A stretch of DNA of 64,000 nt from Montifringilla adamsi (lineage: Eukaryota > Chordata > Aves > Passeriformes > Passeridae). Below, in pieces: positions 39,568 through 49,636 of this stretch (position 1 is its first letter; each line of letters opens with the position of its first letter). The notes beneath the pieces were generated by a model. It saw only the letters and a program-made list of their open reading frames with translations, was not told where the DNA came from and did no database searches. The stretch spans positions 2,078,911-2,142,910 of the forward strand of contig JAGGNK010008781.1 of the NCBI GenBank assembly GCA_017590115.1, read 5' to 3'. A program made the position numbers and the translations under genes.

Positions 39568-39780
39568 CTACCCCCGGGAGAGCTGATAGAAGGCTTTGCC
39601 CGTTGCAGCCCAGGCTGGATCCAGCCAACTGCTGAGCACCTGCTCTGCCTGCTGGAGTCTCTGGGAGTGAGGGTAATGGGCCAGCTCTGAATGTGTGCCC
39701 AGCATCTCCAGAAATGCACCACAGACCAGCATAAGTGCAGTGAGAAACAGCAGGAGGAGTAAACCCTGGAGGCCACCCAT
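39568..39780 (-). CDS. Possible small protein with hydrophobic N-terminus (70 codons)
   Basis: This is an ATG-initiated frame of 70 codons whose start context is favourable (A at -3, G at +4). The peptide starts MGGLQG and continues with an uninterrupted hydrophobic run LLLLLFLTALMLV at about residues 7-19, with Cys20. This is the shape of a signal peptide or a single membrane anchor. The remaining 45 or so residues are polar and amphipathic (SQRLQQAEQVLSSW around residues 37-50) and end at a TAG stop after LSRG. No known family was recognised. Against it: two other minus-strand frames are also open across the same bases, the region is GC-rich, and reverse-strand CAGGAGGAG triplets readily produce leucine runs. 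A donor-like GGGGTAGGA overlaps the stop, so it could also be the first exon of something longer. Treat as a hypothesis. Confidence 0.2.
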   Translation of the reverse strand: MGGLQGLLLLLFLTALMLVCGAFLEMLGTHSELAHYPHSQRLQQAEQVLSSWLDPAWAATGKAFYQLSRG

Positions 39781-40465
39781 CTTCTTCTACAGATGACATT
39801 TTAGGCCACTAATTTAAAAGTTGTTTTCCTCCACTTCACATGGGTGCCCGTGGCTTCCTCCCTGTTCCCTGCAGTAAGTTCTACTGCAGTAAGTGACACC
39901 AGTGGGGAGCACGGCGTCCCAGCTCCTCATGTACAGCCTGTGGCAGTGTGATAACCCAAGGGTAGATGCTTCTCTAAAACAACACTGAAGACTTTCCTGG
40001 CACCAGCCACATGCTCAGTGCCACCCACTGTCCCAGAGTGACAATGTTCCTGTGCAACCAGGGCTTGGCTGGCAGAATTGAATGCTCTGAGCTTCTGGTG
40101 AGGGTGTGCAGTTCTGCTGCTGGGCTTTTGGAGACTGCCCCCAGCCTAAATCAGGAGCAAGAGGCTGAGTCAGGGAAAGGTAAACACAGACACGGTGTTG
40201 TTCCTGACACTTTTACAGCGCTCTGAAGTTCCCATCACACACCCAAATGAAACAGCAGCACTTGGAGAATTTAACTGGCAACTCCCCAGTTACAATTTCA
40301 TAGTCTCTATTAACTCCTGTGCTATAAACAGACAGAAAGGAAAATCCATACTTTCCTTGAAAAGAGCAGCAGCGTTTCTCAAAAGGAGCCTGTCTGTGTT
40401 TGCCACATCTTTGAGCCTGCATCCAACAAAAAGGGACCCACGAGGCAGAGTTATTTCTAAAATAC
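39781..40465. other. Unique non-coding sequence with a short direct repeat
   Basis: CTGCAGTAAGT occurs twice, at 39869-39879 and 39884-39894. No gene was recognised. Confidence 0.55.
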
Positions 40466-40500
40466 AGCACCATCTAGTGCTGTACTGCAGCAGGTCACCC
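40466..40500 (-). promoter_or_regulatory. 35-bp palindromic element, copy 2 (CTCF-like)
   Basis: This is collinear with the copy at 33726-33760 (27 of 35 positions identical). Its left half, AGCACCATCTAGTGCTGTA, reads on the minus strand as GCACTAGATGGTGC, close to the CTCF core CCACTAGATGGCGC with two differences. The right half, GCAGCAGGT, is shared with copy 1. Occupancy is not established. Confidence 0.4.
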
Positions 40501-41359
40501 ACCCTGGCACCCGCAGCACTGGGGTCCTCTCCTCTCTTTCCCTCCCCAGTCTCAGACTCTCTGCCTTTTGGGAGTGGGTTTTGATTCGGTTCGTGTGTCA
40601 GATGGCAGTGAGTTGTCTAAGGGCTGCTTCAAAAAATTTCTTTGTGCCTCTGTGTACTTGCAGCGTTCCAGCAGCCTCTTGCATAATTCATGGAGAAATT
40701 CTGTTAAAACTTCATCCAAACCCCAAATCATATGTGAAATGCAGCTGGAAACCATCTTTGTAGATTTGAGCCATTGCAAACATCCCTTCCCCCTGCTCCA
40801 CCACACCTTTTATTCCTGTGTGTTAAAGCCAGGCAAAATTTCTAGTTGTGCAGAAATCCTGGGGATGAGTGACACAAATACAGCTGTTTTTCTGGGCAGT
40901 GGCTGTATCCCTGTGCTCTGCAGAATCATGGAGGGTGATGTGCTGTTGCTGAGGGTTCAAAGGGGTAAGAAAGATATTATCTGCAAGTTAAAATTTGCAG
41001 TTTAAAGCATTATGTTTTCACTGGAAAATAAAATTCATGAGGCTTGAAAACTGCTGATCTGAAGTGTCTACGGGATAAAAGTGGGATTAAAAGGGATTAA
41101 AAATGCCGCAAATACAATTTTCTAGGTGTAGAAGCTGTTTGGCCAAAAGCAGAGCTGGCTGATTATTATGGAGTTAATTTCACCTACGTTCCCACCACCC
41201 CATCATAAATAAACAATCTGAAATTGATTGGCTTTCTCCCATATGTAAAATTCAAGGGTTCAGATTAAAACCTCTTCAAGTTATATCCAGGATTCATGTA
41301 TGTGGTTAAGCTGTGTAACATGGTACTGAGAGCTCCTGTAAATTAGAGTAATCTTTACA
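40501..41359. other. Unique non-coding sequence
   Basis: No gene or repeat was recognised. A 145-codon frame at 40568-41005 lacks an acceptor/donor pair and reads without domain features. Confidence 0.55.
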
Positions 41360-42079
41360 TCAAAACAACTTTACACTGCCCTCCCCTTCCAAACCCAGGC
41401 ACTCTGAGGTAAAACCTCTGTAGGAACATGGAAGGAGAAGGTAGCAGGCCAGGAAATGCTTGCAGTGGTGCTGTGGGATTGACTCTTGCAGTACAGACAG
41501 GTTTCCTCCTGCTTTTCCAGGGAGAAGGAATGTTGTATGAAGAAAGTGCAGTCTGGCCATAGCTTTGTCTGATGTAACTATGGGTAGGAGTTGGGATGGA
41601 AAATGTTTCTTCTGTGGTAACCAATACCACAATGGGGGAGGATGCCTGAGAAACTCGTTTCTTTCACAAGCAAGTGCGTGATACCTTTTCCCACATTTGT
41701 TTGTGGGAAATTTACCCCAAGGAAAACGTATTGTTTCTTTGCACTGGGCTTTGTTATTTTCACTTTCCCAGAAGGTGCAGCCAACATCAGCATGAAGTTG
41801 TGAGAATTTGGAAGCAGAACTGCTTGCTGTGTGCATAAGGGGACAGTTTCCTTGTGACACCAACAGAATCAAAACTGCAAAGTTTCTATTTTGGATCCAG
41901 CCCTGATGGCAGTAAAAATTGTCTTTTTCAAGTCTTTTATTTATTGAAGCACAAAAGCCAGCAGTGTAGGGACTTGCTTTCCATGGCTCACAGCAAAGGC
42001 AGGGTTGGAGGATTGTGGTGGACAGACACAGCTGTGCTGAGACTCCAGGAGGTTCTGCTTTTGGAGACCCAGGCCACAT
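41360..42079 (-). other. Longest ATG open reading frame in the window (239 codons), no recognised product
   Basis: This frame starts at a real ATG (A at -3) and runs 239 codons to a stop. The translation is rich in Cys, Pro, Ser and His and has no recognisable domain, signal peptide, membrane segment or repeat. No splice signal marks either end. In 64 kb of sequence with few TA-rich stops a frame of this length is uncommon but can arise by chance. I do not call it a gene. It is listed so that it can be tested against transcript and conservation data. Confidence 0.12.
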
Positions 42080-43119
42080 TTTGCTACTCAGCCATCAGGA
42101 AACCCATTTTTCAGGTGCTGTGGCACATCCCTTTGGTCTTACTTCCACATGTCAAATGTGCCTCTCTTGCTGATGCTTAGCACAAACAGGAGATGCTGCC
42201 TTACACTGGATCTGTCTCCCATAAATGCAGTGTCTGCCCAGCAACATCCTGCCCTGAAGGAGAAAAGTTCCCAGACCCTGCCAAGTATCAACATCAAGAG
42301 CATGTCCCACGGAGACAAGGCCACACAGCAGCTTCCATGTGTCAGCATTCCCACTGAGTCCTTCCAACAGGCAGCCCGAATTCACTGCTCACACACAGAG
42401 TTATGGTAAGCTAATATTCAAACAAAAACATTGGAAAATTCACCTTTATGTACCTCCCCTTGGCACTGTCTTAGCCTTTCCTGGGTCAGCATGGGACTGT
42501 TGCCTCTCTTTGCTTCTAGACCTTTTCTTTTCCCTTTGCTAACCTAATTATGAGTGTCCCAGCTGAGAGACTTTTCCATTTCCTTCATTTGCTAGGCAAC
42601 CAAATGTCTGTACATTTCCATAGGGGTCTGTAAACATCTCATGGTACATTCTTCTAATTAGAAAACAATGTCTGTAGTTGTGTTTACATTGCTATGCTTA
42701 TTAGGAAGAAAATGCTGGGCTGGTTTTGTTATGTGCAACCTGAGATTGTACATTTGTGTGCTGTTCAGAGGAGTATTTAATTGGTTTTTAAGAAATGTAT
42801 CTTGGGGGTTTCTTCATTTCTGAATCAACACAGACAGAGAGTTTACAGCTAGTTATTGTATGAAATTACAGATCACATGTTCCTGTGAACTTTCCCTAAG
42901 TTTATTCAACTCAAAAAATGCAAGTTGAGTTAAGGACGAAAAATTGCATGGCTTCAGCAATGAGCCATCTCCTTGGGAGGCACTGCTTGTGATCAGGCAG
43001 TAAATTTTGGGGCAATTGAGCAGAACTGGGAACAAATATCTCAAGGTTAATATCTGTACAAAGGGGTATCAGAGGTTTCCCACACTTCTAGGATGATTCA
43101 TGGTATTCTAGAAACATAC
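42080..43119. other. Unique non-coding sequence
   Basis: A plus-strand frame at 42149-42409 runs exactly into a donor-like TTATG-GTAAGC at about 42406. Its phase (two bases left over) is not compatible with the exon candidate at 52426, and no strong acceptor precedes it. Otherwise nothing was recognised. Confidence 0.45.
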
Positions 43120-43630
43120 AGGAGGAAACCATGAGTGCATCAGTTCTGATCCTCCATATAATACAGGCTATAGTAATCAAAATCAAATTGAAATTAATGT
43201 CCTTTGAACTGCATATGTGTTTCAGAAAAGAGTCCAGTCTGCGTCAAAGGTTGCCAGTAGTGAGGAGTTGATTGCTATCTTAGTAAATTGTTCCATTTAT
43301 TAGAAATGTTCACTTTATTGCTACTCTAAATTCTCACTTCAACCCCCAGCCACCAAATCTACGTTTTGTTTGCCAGAATGAAAATTCTTTAGTCAGTTTT
43401 GTTCCCCATATTTGTGCTTCAGTATAAGAGCACTCCATAACAACAACAAGAAGAAATTGCAGTACTGGATGCTTCTACTTGAAACTTATTTGTAACCTTT
43501 TAATGCAATTCTTGGCTCTTGCCTGGACCTTTTCCAGTCTATCCATGTCCTGTGAATGGTGAACTCCAGCACTGTGTGCTGCCAAATGCATCAGTACCAA
43601 GTGCAAGGCCAGGGGAATAGCTCTTTGTTA
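43120..43630 (-). mobile_element. Ancient CR1 LINE fragment, antisense, eroded
   Basis: Long collinear similarity to the 3' portion of an old CR1 subfamily (L3-like, known from turtles, crocodilians and birds) is seen in reverse orientation. In order: AAGAGTCCAGTCTGCGTCAA then AGGTTGCCAGTAGTGAGGAG (consensus 'aatccagtctggatttaaaggttgccagtgatggag'); CTTAGTAAATTGTTCC; CTACTCTAAATTCTCACTTC then AACCCCCAGCCACCAAATCT; GTTCCCCATATTTGTGCTTC; and GGCTCTTGCCTGGACCTTTT then CCAGTCTATCCATGTCC. Stretches between these blocks have diverged or been replaced (for example 43440-43500). The fragment has no open frame and is a dead copy. Family placement is from memory. Confidence 0.75.
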
Positions 43631-45095
43631 CCGATGACATTACAACACCCAGTCACAGAAATGTCTCTTGGAAGGACCATTTTTGGAGACCTGCTCACCA
43701 TCCCTTGCCTTGCAGAGTGAGGCAGATCCTAACTCCTTCGGATAATCTGGACCTGGCCTTGTTCTCTAGGAGCCACTCCAGATGGCCAAAGGCTGCAGGA
43801 TCACAGCTCCCTGGAAGTCCTTGTGAGTCAGGACAGGCAAAGCCACAGGGTGCTGTGCCCCTCTGCCTGCCTGTGACAGAAAGAGCCCAGTTCAATGCTA
43901 ACCCTTAAGCAAACAGAGCCCTGACCTCCCAGCCAGCAGAGCAGCCCTTCCTGCTTATTTTATTCCCGGCATTTGAACTGCAGCACATTCCAGTTGGGTA
44001 AAAAGGCTTCGCTGTCTGGAGCATGCCGGAGTCAGGTGGTGAGCATTCCAAGAGCCAGACAGGATACTCTGCTTCCTGTGGGAGTAAACACTGAGAGTCA
44101 TGCAAAGCATCCTTCATTCTGGCTGGGCCTCAACAGCCAGCACAGCCACTGGAAAGGAAGAGACTTCACAGAGACAGAGTTTATTCTCTTCTGCCTTAGA
44201 GGCTACCTGGACTTTTCATCACATTTGAAACCCTGTATGTTTAAAGGCTGCTCACTTTGTTGGCAGAATGTACACCCAAATTTCCCCCCCCATCATCTGC
44301 TGGGAGCTTGCAGCCTCACTCATCTGCTGTGCAGGAACACAACCAGCGTGGATGCTCTGCACCTCCTAAGTTTATATCTAAGACAACACCATGGGATAAC
44401 TGAAGAAGGTCTTGGACTTATCCTAAGTCTGCTCCAACATAAACTAAGAGAGAAATGTACTGCTAAAGAACAGTTCGGATTTGCCCTAAGTAGTTGTACC
44501 TCTGGACAGTCTCTCTTAAGGGCCCTGAGAATTGTTACTGCCAGGAGAGGGACACTGGGTTTGTCCTGGTTTTAAAGAAGTTCAGAAGTCGTAAAGAGAA
44601 GGTCTAAAAGTTTCATCAAGCTTCCTAAAGAGTAGAGGCAGAGTTCTTTGGCAGAAACTCCCTGATCTATTAAGTCCTCCTCATGAAAAGCTAGATTCCT
44701 CCCCAGAACTTCATGGAAAACATTTGTTAGGCATTCAAGACACCTTCCCTTGTGGTGTGGTTGTTGACATCTGAACAGACTGGAGCAGATCTTGATGGCA
44801 TCCTCACTGCTGCATTTTAGAAGCTGCACCACTCACAGTCTCAAGGCCAGCGTGAATTCCAGACTCTCGTAGTGAGGATGAGCACAGGAAAGCCATTGGG
44901 ATCACAGCAGCCAGCAGGTTCTGCAACAGATGGTTCTGACCTTTCATCATAATGTTCAGGTGTTGTATTTTATGCTATTTTGGAGCCTCCCACTGGAGTG
45001 GGCTGGAAGGAAATCAAGCCCTGTCTAGGCATGTTTGAGCTGTGTTTCAAGAAATCCTTTAATTTCCATAAACAAGTGCAGTTGGAAATCTGGCC
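43631..45095. other. Unique non-coding sequence
   Basis: Two protein-like frames occur (43973-44575 plus, 44572-44832 minus), but neither begins with ATG: their listed first codons are TTG and GTG. Neither has convincing splice sites. No repeat was recognised. Confidence 0.5.
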
Positions 45096-45146
45096 CTTGA
45101 CTCTTGTCTGTCTTTATTCCCCATCTGTAAATAGAAATAGTAGCAT
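45096..45146 (+). repeat. Possible MIR 3' fragment, sense
   Basis: CTTGACTCTTGTCTGTCTTT followed by ATTCCCCATCTGTAAATAGA resembles the MIR stretch 'cctctgtgcctcagttccccatctgtaaaatggg'. Short and diverged. Confidence 0.35.
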
Positions 45147-47130
45147 AGTCTGGCTTGCAGGGATATCTGAGGATAGAAATATCCCCACCATGCAGGAGCA
45201 GCTCAGTTAAAACAAGTCACAAGAGTCCATGAATCCCAGTATCCACAGCCAGGTCCCAAAAGGATTTTTTCATCACCTTGTAGAAGGAACATTTCAGTTT
45301 TCTGACAATCAATAAAAATGAGATTATATTCTTCAAAAAGCTTTGCCTTTCATACTGATATCCACAGAGTTCATGGTGCTCAACAGATTTTCCCCAAGCT
45401 GGTCTATTATAAGTGTTTTCCTAATAGAGAATTCAATATTTTCATTTTTGCTTGCAAAACTGTCTCTACATCAAACTTTGTTTTGATTTTTATAGACTCA
45501 AACTCTATTTTTAGGGTTATGTTATTCATTGAGGCTTAAAGCCAGCAGAGTCATCTTGGTAAGTCAGACTTTATGGCTATTTTCATGAGATCAGATGTAA
45601 CATCAGTCCAGGCTTTTGGAAGGCAGCTGCTTTAGAGCTGCCAGTTAATTTGTGAGAAGATACTGCAAGGATATTCTCTTCCTATTGTGCATTTCTTCCC
45701 TAATAAAACTAAACTGTGTTCTAATACTTTAATGTCTGGAAGGGTTTTAATATCTCTTCCCTCTTGTCTAGCAACATTTTAAGTAAAGAACCAGATACGG
45801 TACCTTTTCAACAGAAGAGATAATAGCTTAAAAACATTGTGATTTTATTTCTTTTTAGTGTTTCCAGCTGATCTATTGATCTGTACTTCAACAATTGCTT
45901 TATTTATTGACCATGCAGTATTTTTAAAGTATTTTACTGCTTCTGCAGCATAAGCAGAGATCTTTGGAAAAAAGAAGGCTTGGTGGGAATGTTTTGAGGG
46001 TTGTGTCCTGCAGTGCTCTCTGTCTACTGAGGTTTTCATCATAAATCCTGGCGATATAATTCCATTTCCTAGAAATGTTCTTTTGCAGATTCCAGATTTT
46101 TTCACCAACATCAGTTGTCTGCAGTATCCCAGTGAGAAGAGTATTAACATGGGAATTTCAACATGGGAAAACGAGGTGCTGGAGGGGGGCTCTGTCAGAG
46201 TCTGTAGGGCAGCAGTAATGAATGTGGATTTCCCTGAAGTGATTCCTCCAGGGAGAAGCAATCACAATTGGGTTGGTTCTTAGATTCTGGGTTGGTTTTC
46301 TTTTTTGCAATACTCTCTTTTCCAGGATCTATTTTCCCCAGGCAGAAGGTTTGCAGTGGTGGTCCCAAACTTCTCTGTGAGATATCTGTGAGTTAGGAGA
46401 CTTGGCATGCACCCCTATCAAACACCAACTGCTGCCACACACTCTCTTCCCTGATTTGTTATCTTGGCAAGCCCCTCACTTTGTATATCTGGCCATTCCT
46501 TGCAGGTTTTTTCATTCTCCATTTGCCCTAATGTTCTTTCTATGCTGTCTAAGTTGACCTGAAGATCTGGAGAAGAAATTCATAGTGGTGTGTGATTAGC
46601 TGTGCCAGTAGCAGTTGTTATGGCCTGCAGTGGGTTCTGACATCTGTTCCAAAAAGCAAAGCTGTTTTTCCTTCAGAAGCTCTCACATTACTCCAAATAG
46701 CCACATCCTTTCAAAACATGCTCCTGTGCTGTTCATACTCTCCTCTGGAAACCACTGAAATCCATTCTTCGCCTGTTGAGGGACAAACAAGGCATGTAAT
46801 CAAGTATTTGTAGAAACAGTAATAAGTGCTCAACAGCTTTTGAATCTTATTCACTTCATACTTAATTGAATAAACACCAAATTTCTAATTATTGCAAAAA
46901 CTCACAGACTGGGAAGTTTAGAGCTTTCTTATAAATTTCAGTGCTGCTATAGCACAGATTTATATTAATGTTTCTTCAGTGGTTAAAAAAACCCCTACCT
47001 GTCCTGAAATGGAACATGTGAAATTAATCTATTCCAATTCCTTTTGCGTTATTCTCTTCCCAAGCTGGAAACCTAACTTATCTGCATCTGATCAAGTGCC
47101 AGTAATGATAGTCTGTAAGCAAAAACTTAC
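45147..47130. other. Unique, AT-rich non-coding sequence
   Basis: A strong donor-like TTG-GTAAGTCAG lies at 45559, with a possible 63-base open exon (45496-45558) behind the acceptor-like TTTTTATAG. The acceptor is weak, so it is not called. The 138-codon minus frame at 45845-46261 is AT-rich and unrecognised. Confidence 0.45.
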
Positions 47131-47321
47131 CCAAATTCCTGGCATGTTTTAGTTTCAAGATAACCAAGTACAGATTTCCAGGGTGTTTCTGTAACTGATT
47201 TTGTATTTGGTGTATATTTATAGGATATTTCTCTCATATGAGAGAAGAAAGGGTGATTCACTGTTTGGTTTTGCACCTGAATAATGGTGTTGCCGTTTAC
47301 TTCCCAGTTATTTTCTTTCAG
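47131..47321 (-). CDS. Possible internal exon, product unknown
   Basis: Read on the minus strand, the interval is preceded by AAAATCTTCCCACAG, an acceptable 3' splice site with a branch-like CTATCAG upstream. It is followed by GG-GTAAGT, a near-ideal 5' splice site. The 191 bases are open in the frame that begins CTG and give 63 codons plus two bases. Parts of the peptide read LKENNWEVNGNT and ETPWKSVLGYLETKT. It is rich in Asn, Thr and Lys and carries no domain that I recognise. The open frame extends beyond both splice sites and stops inside the donor TAA. AT-rich composition and the lack of a partner exon keep confidence low. Confidence 0.18.
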
Positions 47322-49571
47322 CTGTGGGAAGATTTTACTGATAGGCTTGGCAAGGACTGGACACACATTTCACCTGGACACCAGGACATTCTGTGCTTTG
47401 GGATTTTGCTCTTCCATTCAGCCCTTCCCACGGTGGCCTGGATTCAGTCTGGCTGGGTGCTGTGAGCTTTGAGAGAGGGAATCTCAAACTCCTTCAAGTC
47501 TCCAGCTAACCCACAGAAGGCACAGCTGTTTATACTTTATTCTTGCTGTTTTCTTCTGCTTTGGGGTCAATCTTAAAATGAAATTTGCCTTGAGAAGCAG
47601 AGGGTAATGTGGGAGCCTTTCTGGTTCTACACTTACTTGAATAGGTACAATCATTCACATTTTGCCCAAAACTCAGTGAAATAGCTGAATATTTTGTAGA
47701 CAGCTGCCATGTCTAATCACACTTATTTGTGTTTAAATTTTGACGTATGGTTCCCATTTCTGGGAAGCCTTCGTGCTATTTAATGGATACAACATTATTT
47801 TAAAATTGTGGACACAAGCAGAAACACTGCTTGACATTAGACTGATTCTGAAATACGGTAACCCTATTTAGAGTTAATTATGACCCCTTGAGGGGAGCTG
47901 GCATAAGAAGCCCTGAGAATATTTGCAAAATTGGGATGTTAGTCCAAGGAACATTTATTGGGCTTGAAATAAGCCTACATCTTTATTTTTCTTTTTTCTT
48001 TTTTTTTCTTTTTTTTTTTTTTTTTTTTGGTGTCAGTTTGAGAGGAACAAGTATAATTGAATTGGCAAAGCGCTCTCTCTGACATTGATTTTTACAACAA
48101 CTTTACCTTTTAGACAAAGTCTCACATGTTATTGATTTGAAAATTCATTGTGAATGTTTTAAGGTCTGGTTTCTGTCTTCTCTGGGGAAGACAAAAACAA
48201 CACACAAAACAGTACAGTGTAAGGTACAGGTCAGGAGCAGAACAGTACATGCAACATTTTCTTGTTTTCAAACCCAGTGTTTGACTTTCCAGAGTTTGTT
48301 GTTCCTCTTGACTTATTTCTGCATCTGTGGCAGTTATGACAGGGGCAAAAGCCATCTCTAAATTCATTTATGTGTGTGCCCATGCCCACACAGAGCTCCA
48401 CTCTTCAGATGTCAAAAAACTCTTAAGGGGAGGAAAAATAGCAAAGGCATTTTTGGAAAATATTCCCTTCCTTTTGGATTTAATTAGTGGTGCTCAATTA
48501 CACAAAGGCATTATGATTGTATGAGCAGAAAGACCCCATGACTCTTTTGAGGTGTCTTGCACCAGAGGAAACCACATCTACAGGGCAGAAACATTTCCCT
48601 AGGGACTGAGAGTACTCAGCTGTTGGAGATGCATTTACACTTTGTCTTTCTTTAGTGTTTGTTGTCTCTGCTGCCATATTTCCCCTCTGGTTTTGTTGTT
48701 TTTTTCTTTTTTTTTGGTCCAGGCAATACTAAATGTCACGGGACAGATGCTGTTTAGGTAGGCATTAGGATATGGCTTGCCTGAATGCTATTCAGTAATT
48801 CCTGAATTTGAATCATTCAATTTCTAAAGTAACACTTCCCTATGCAGTGAATCACTTGTGACTCCTACCCTTGTGACTGGGACCCCAGGATGGAACAACT
48901 CAGACACTCTGCAGCCTCTGCAGGCTTCCCTGAGTAGCACAGCCCTGTCTCATGTTCCCATTGCCCCCCTGCTCATATTTGTGGTGTTTCAGAGCTGTGT
49001 TATGTTGCACGGGCAGCCAAGGGACAGTGCAATGAGAATGAGTCTTTGTGCATTGGGGAGGTATGACCTTTCTCCAGTACAGAGCAAGAATTGATCAGCA
49101 CATGTGGATCCTGGAAGTGAAGGGGATATCTGGGCTTGAAGAAATCCCTTCAGGCTGTACATGTGCAAAGGCAATGCCATGCTATCTCCAGGCCTCGCAG
49201 AGCCCACACTCTGTGCTGGGTTTGTACATATATCCTGACTTTATTCACGTTCTGGAAAGCTGCCCCAGGAATGTCTACAATCTGGCATGCAGCATATTAC
49301 AGCTGCATTGCTGAAAGAACCCTCCAGCCAGCAAATCCCAGCCCATTCCTGCACAAAGGCTCCTCTCTGTAGCTGCAGGCTCAGCTGGGCCATGGCCTCC
49401 CCTGTGCAGATGTTTGCTCACCCTGTGTCTCCATCCCAGCAAGGGCAGGATCTGCAGGCTGTGGGATGTGGCTGTGTGCACCCCTCCTGCATCACCTGCA
49501 GCATCCTTTGGGCTGAAGGAAAGACCCAGCAGGTGGATAACTCCTCACACTCCTCTACTCCTTAGACTCAC
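47322..49571. other. Unique non-coding sequence with a T-rich tract
   Basis: A T-rich tract with few interruptions runs from about 47982 to 48028 and ends in a T20 run at 48009-48028. The GC-rich part at 48.9-49.5 kb is open in several frames without splice support. No gene was recognised. Confidence 0.55.
48009..48028. repeat. T20 homopolymer within a T-rich tract
   Basis: Twenty consecutive T bases, preceded by T-rich sequence broken by single C residues. No retrocopy body was recognised beside it. Confidence 0.9.
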
Positions 49572-49636
49572 CTGGAGAATAGTTGACCTGGAGACCTGGT
49601 GCCCAGTAGACAAAGCAGAACAAAGCCAAACCACAT
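49572..49636 (-). CDS. Possible signal-peptide first exon
   Basis: On the minus strand an ATG at 49636-49634 opens a frame that reaches a consensus 5' splice site, TTCTCCAG-GTGAGT, after 65 bases (21 codons plus AG). The predicted peptide starts MWFGFVLLCLLGTRS. That is a short N-terminus, a hydrophobic core at residues 4-11 and a small polar region, the shape of a secretory signal peptide. The frame is also open upstream of the ATG. The start context has G at -3 and T at +4, which is only fair. No following exon was identified at lower coordinates and no family is recognised. A hydrophobic N-terminal frame next to a good donor can arise by chance. Confidence 0.15.

Noticed and set aside
42149..42409. 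Frame running into a TTATG-GTAAGC donor
   Set aside because: No strong acceptor, and its leftover two bases would put a stop at once into the next candidate exon at 52426.
43973..44575. 200-codon plus-strand open frame
   Set aside because: Its first codon is TTG, not ATG. No splice sites flank it and the translation shows no domain.
44572..44832. 86-codon minus-strand frame with a leucine-rich, protein-like C-terminus
   Set aside because: Its first codon is GTG and no convincing acceptor opens it. Not enough to call an exon.
45496..45558. 63-base open interval before a strong TTG-GTAAGTCAG donor
   Set aside because: The acceptor side (TTTTTATAG) is poor and the peptide is low in information.
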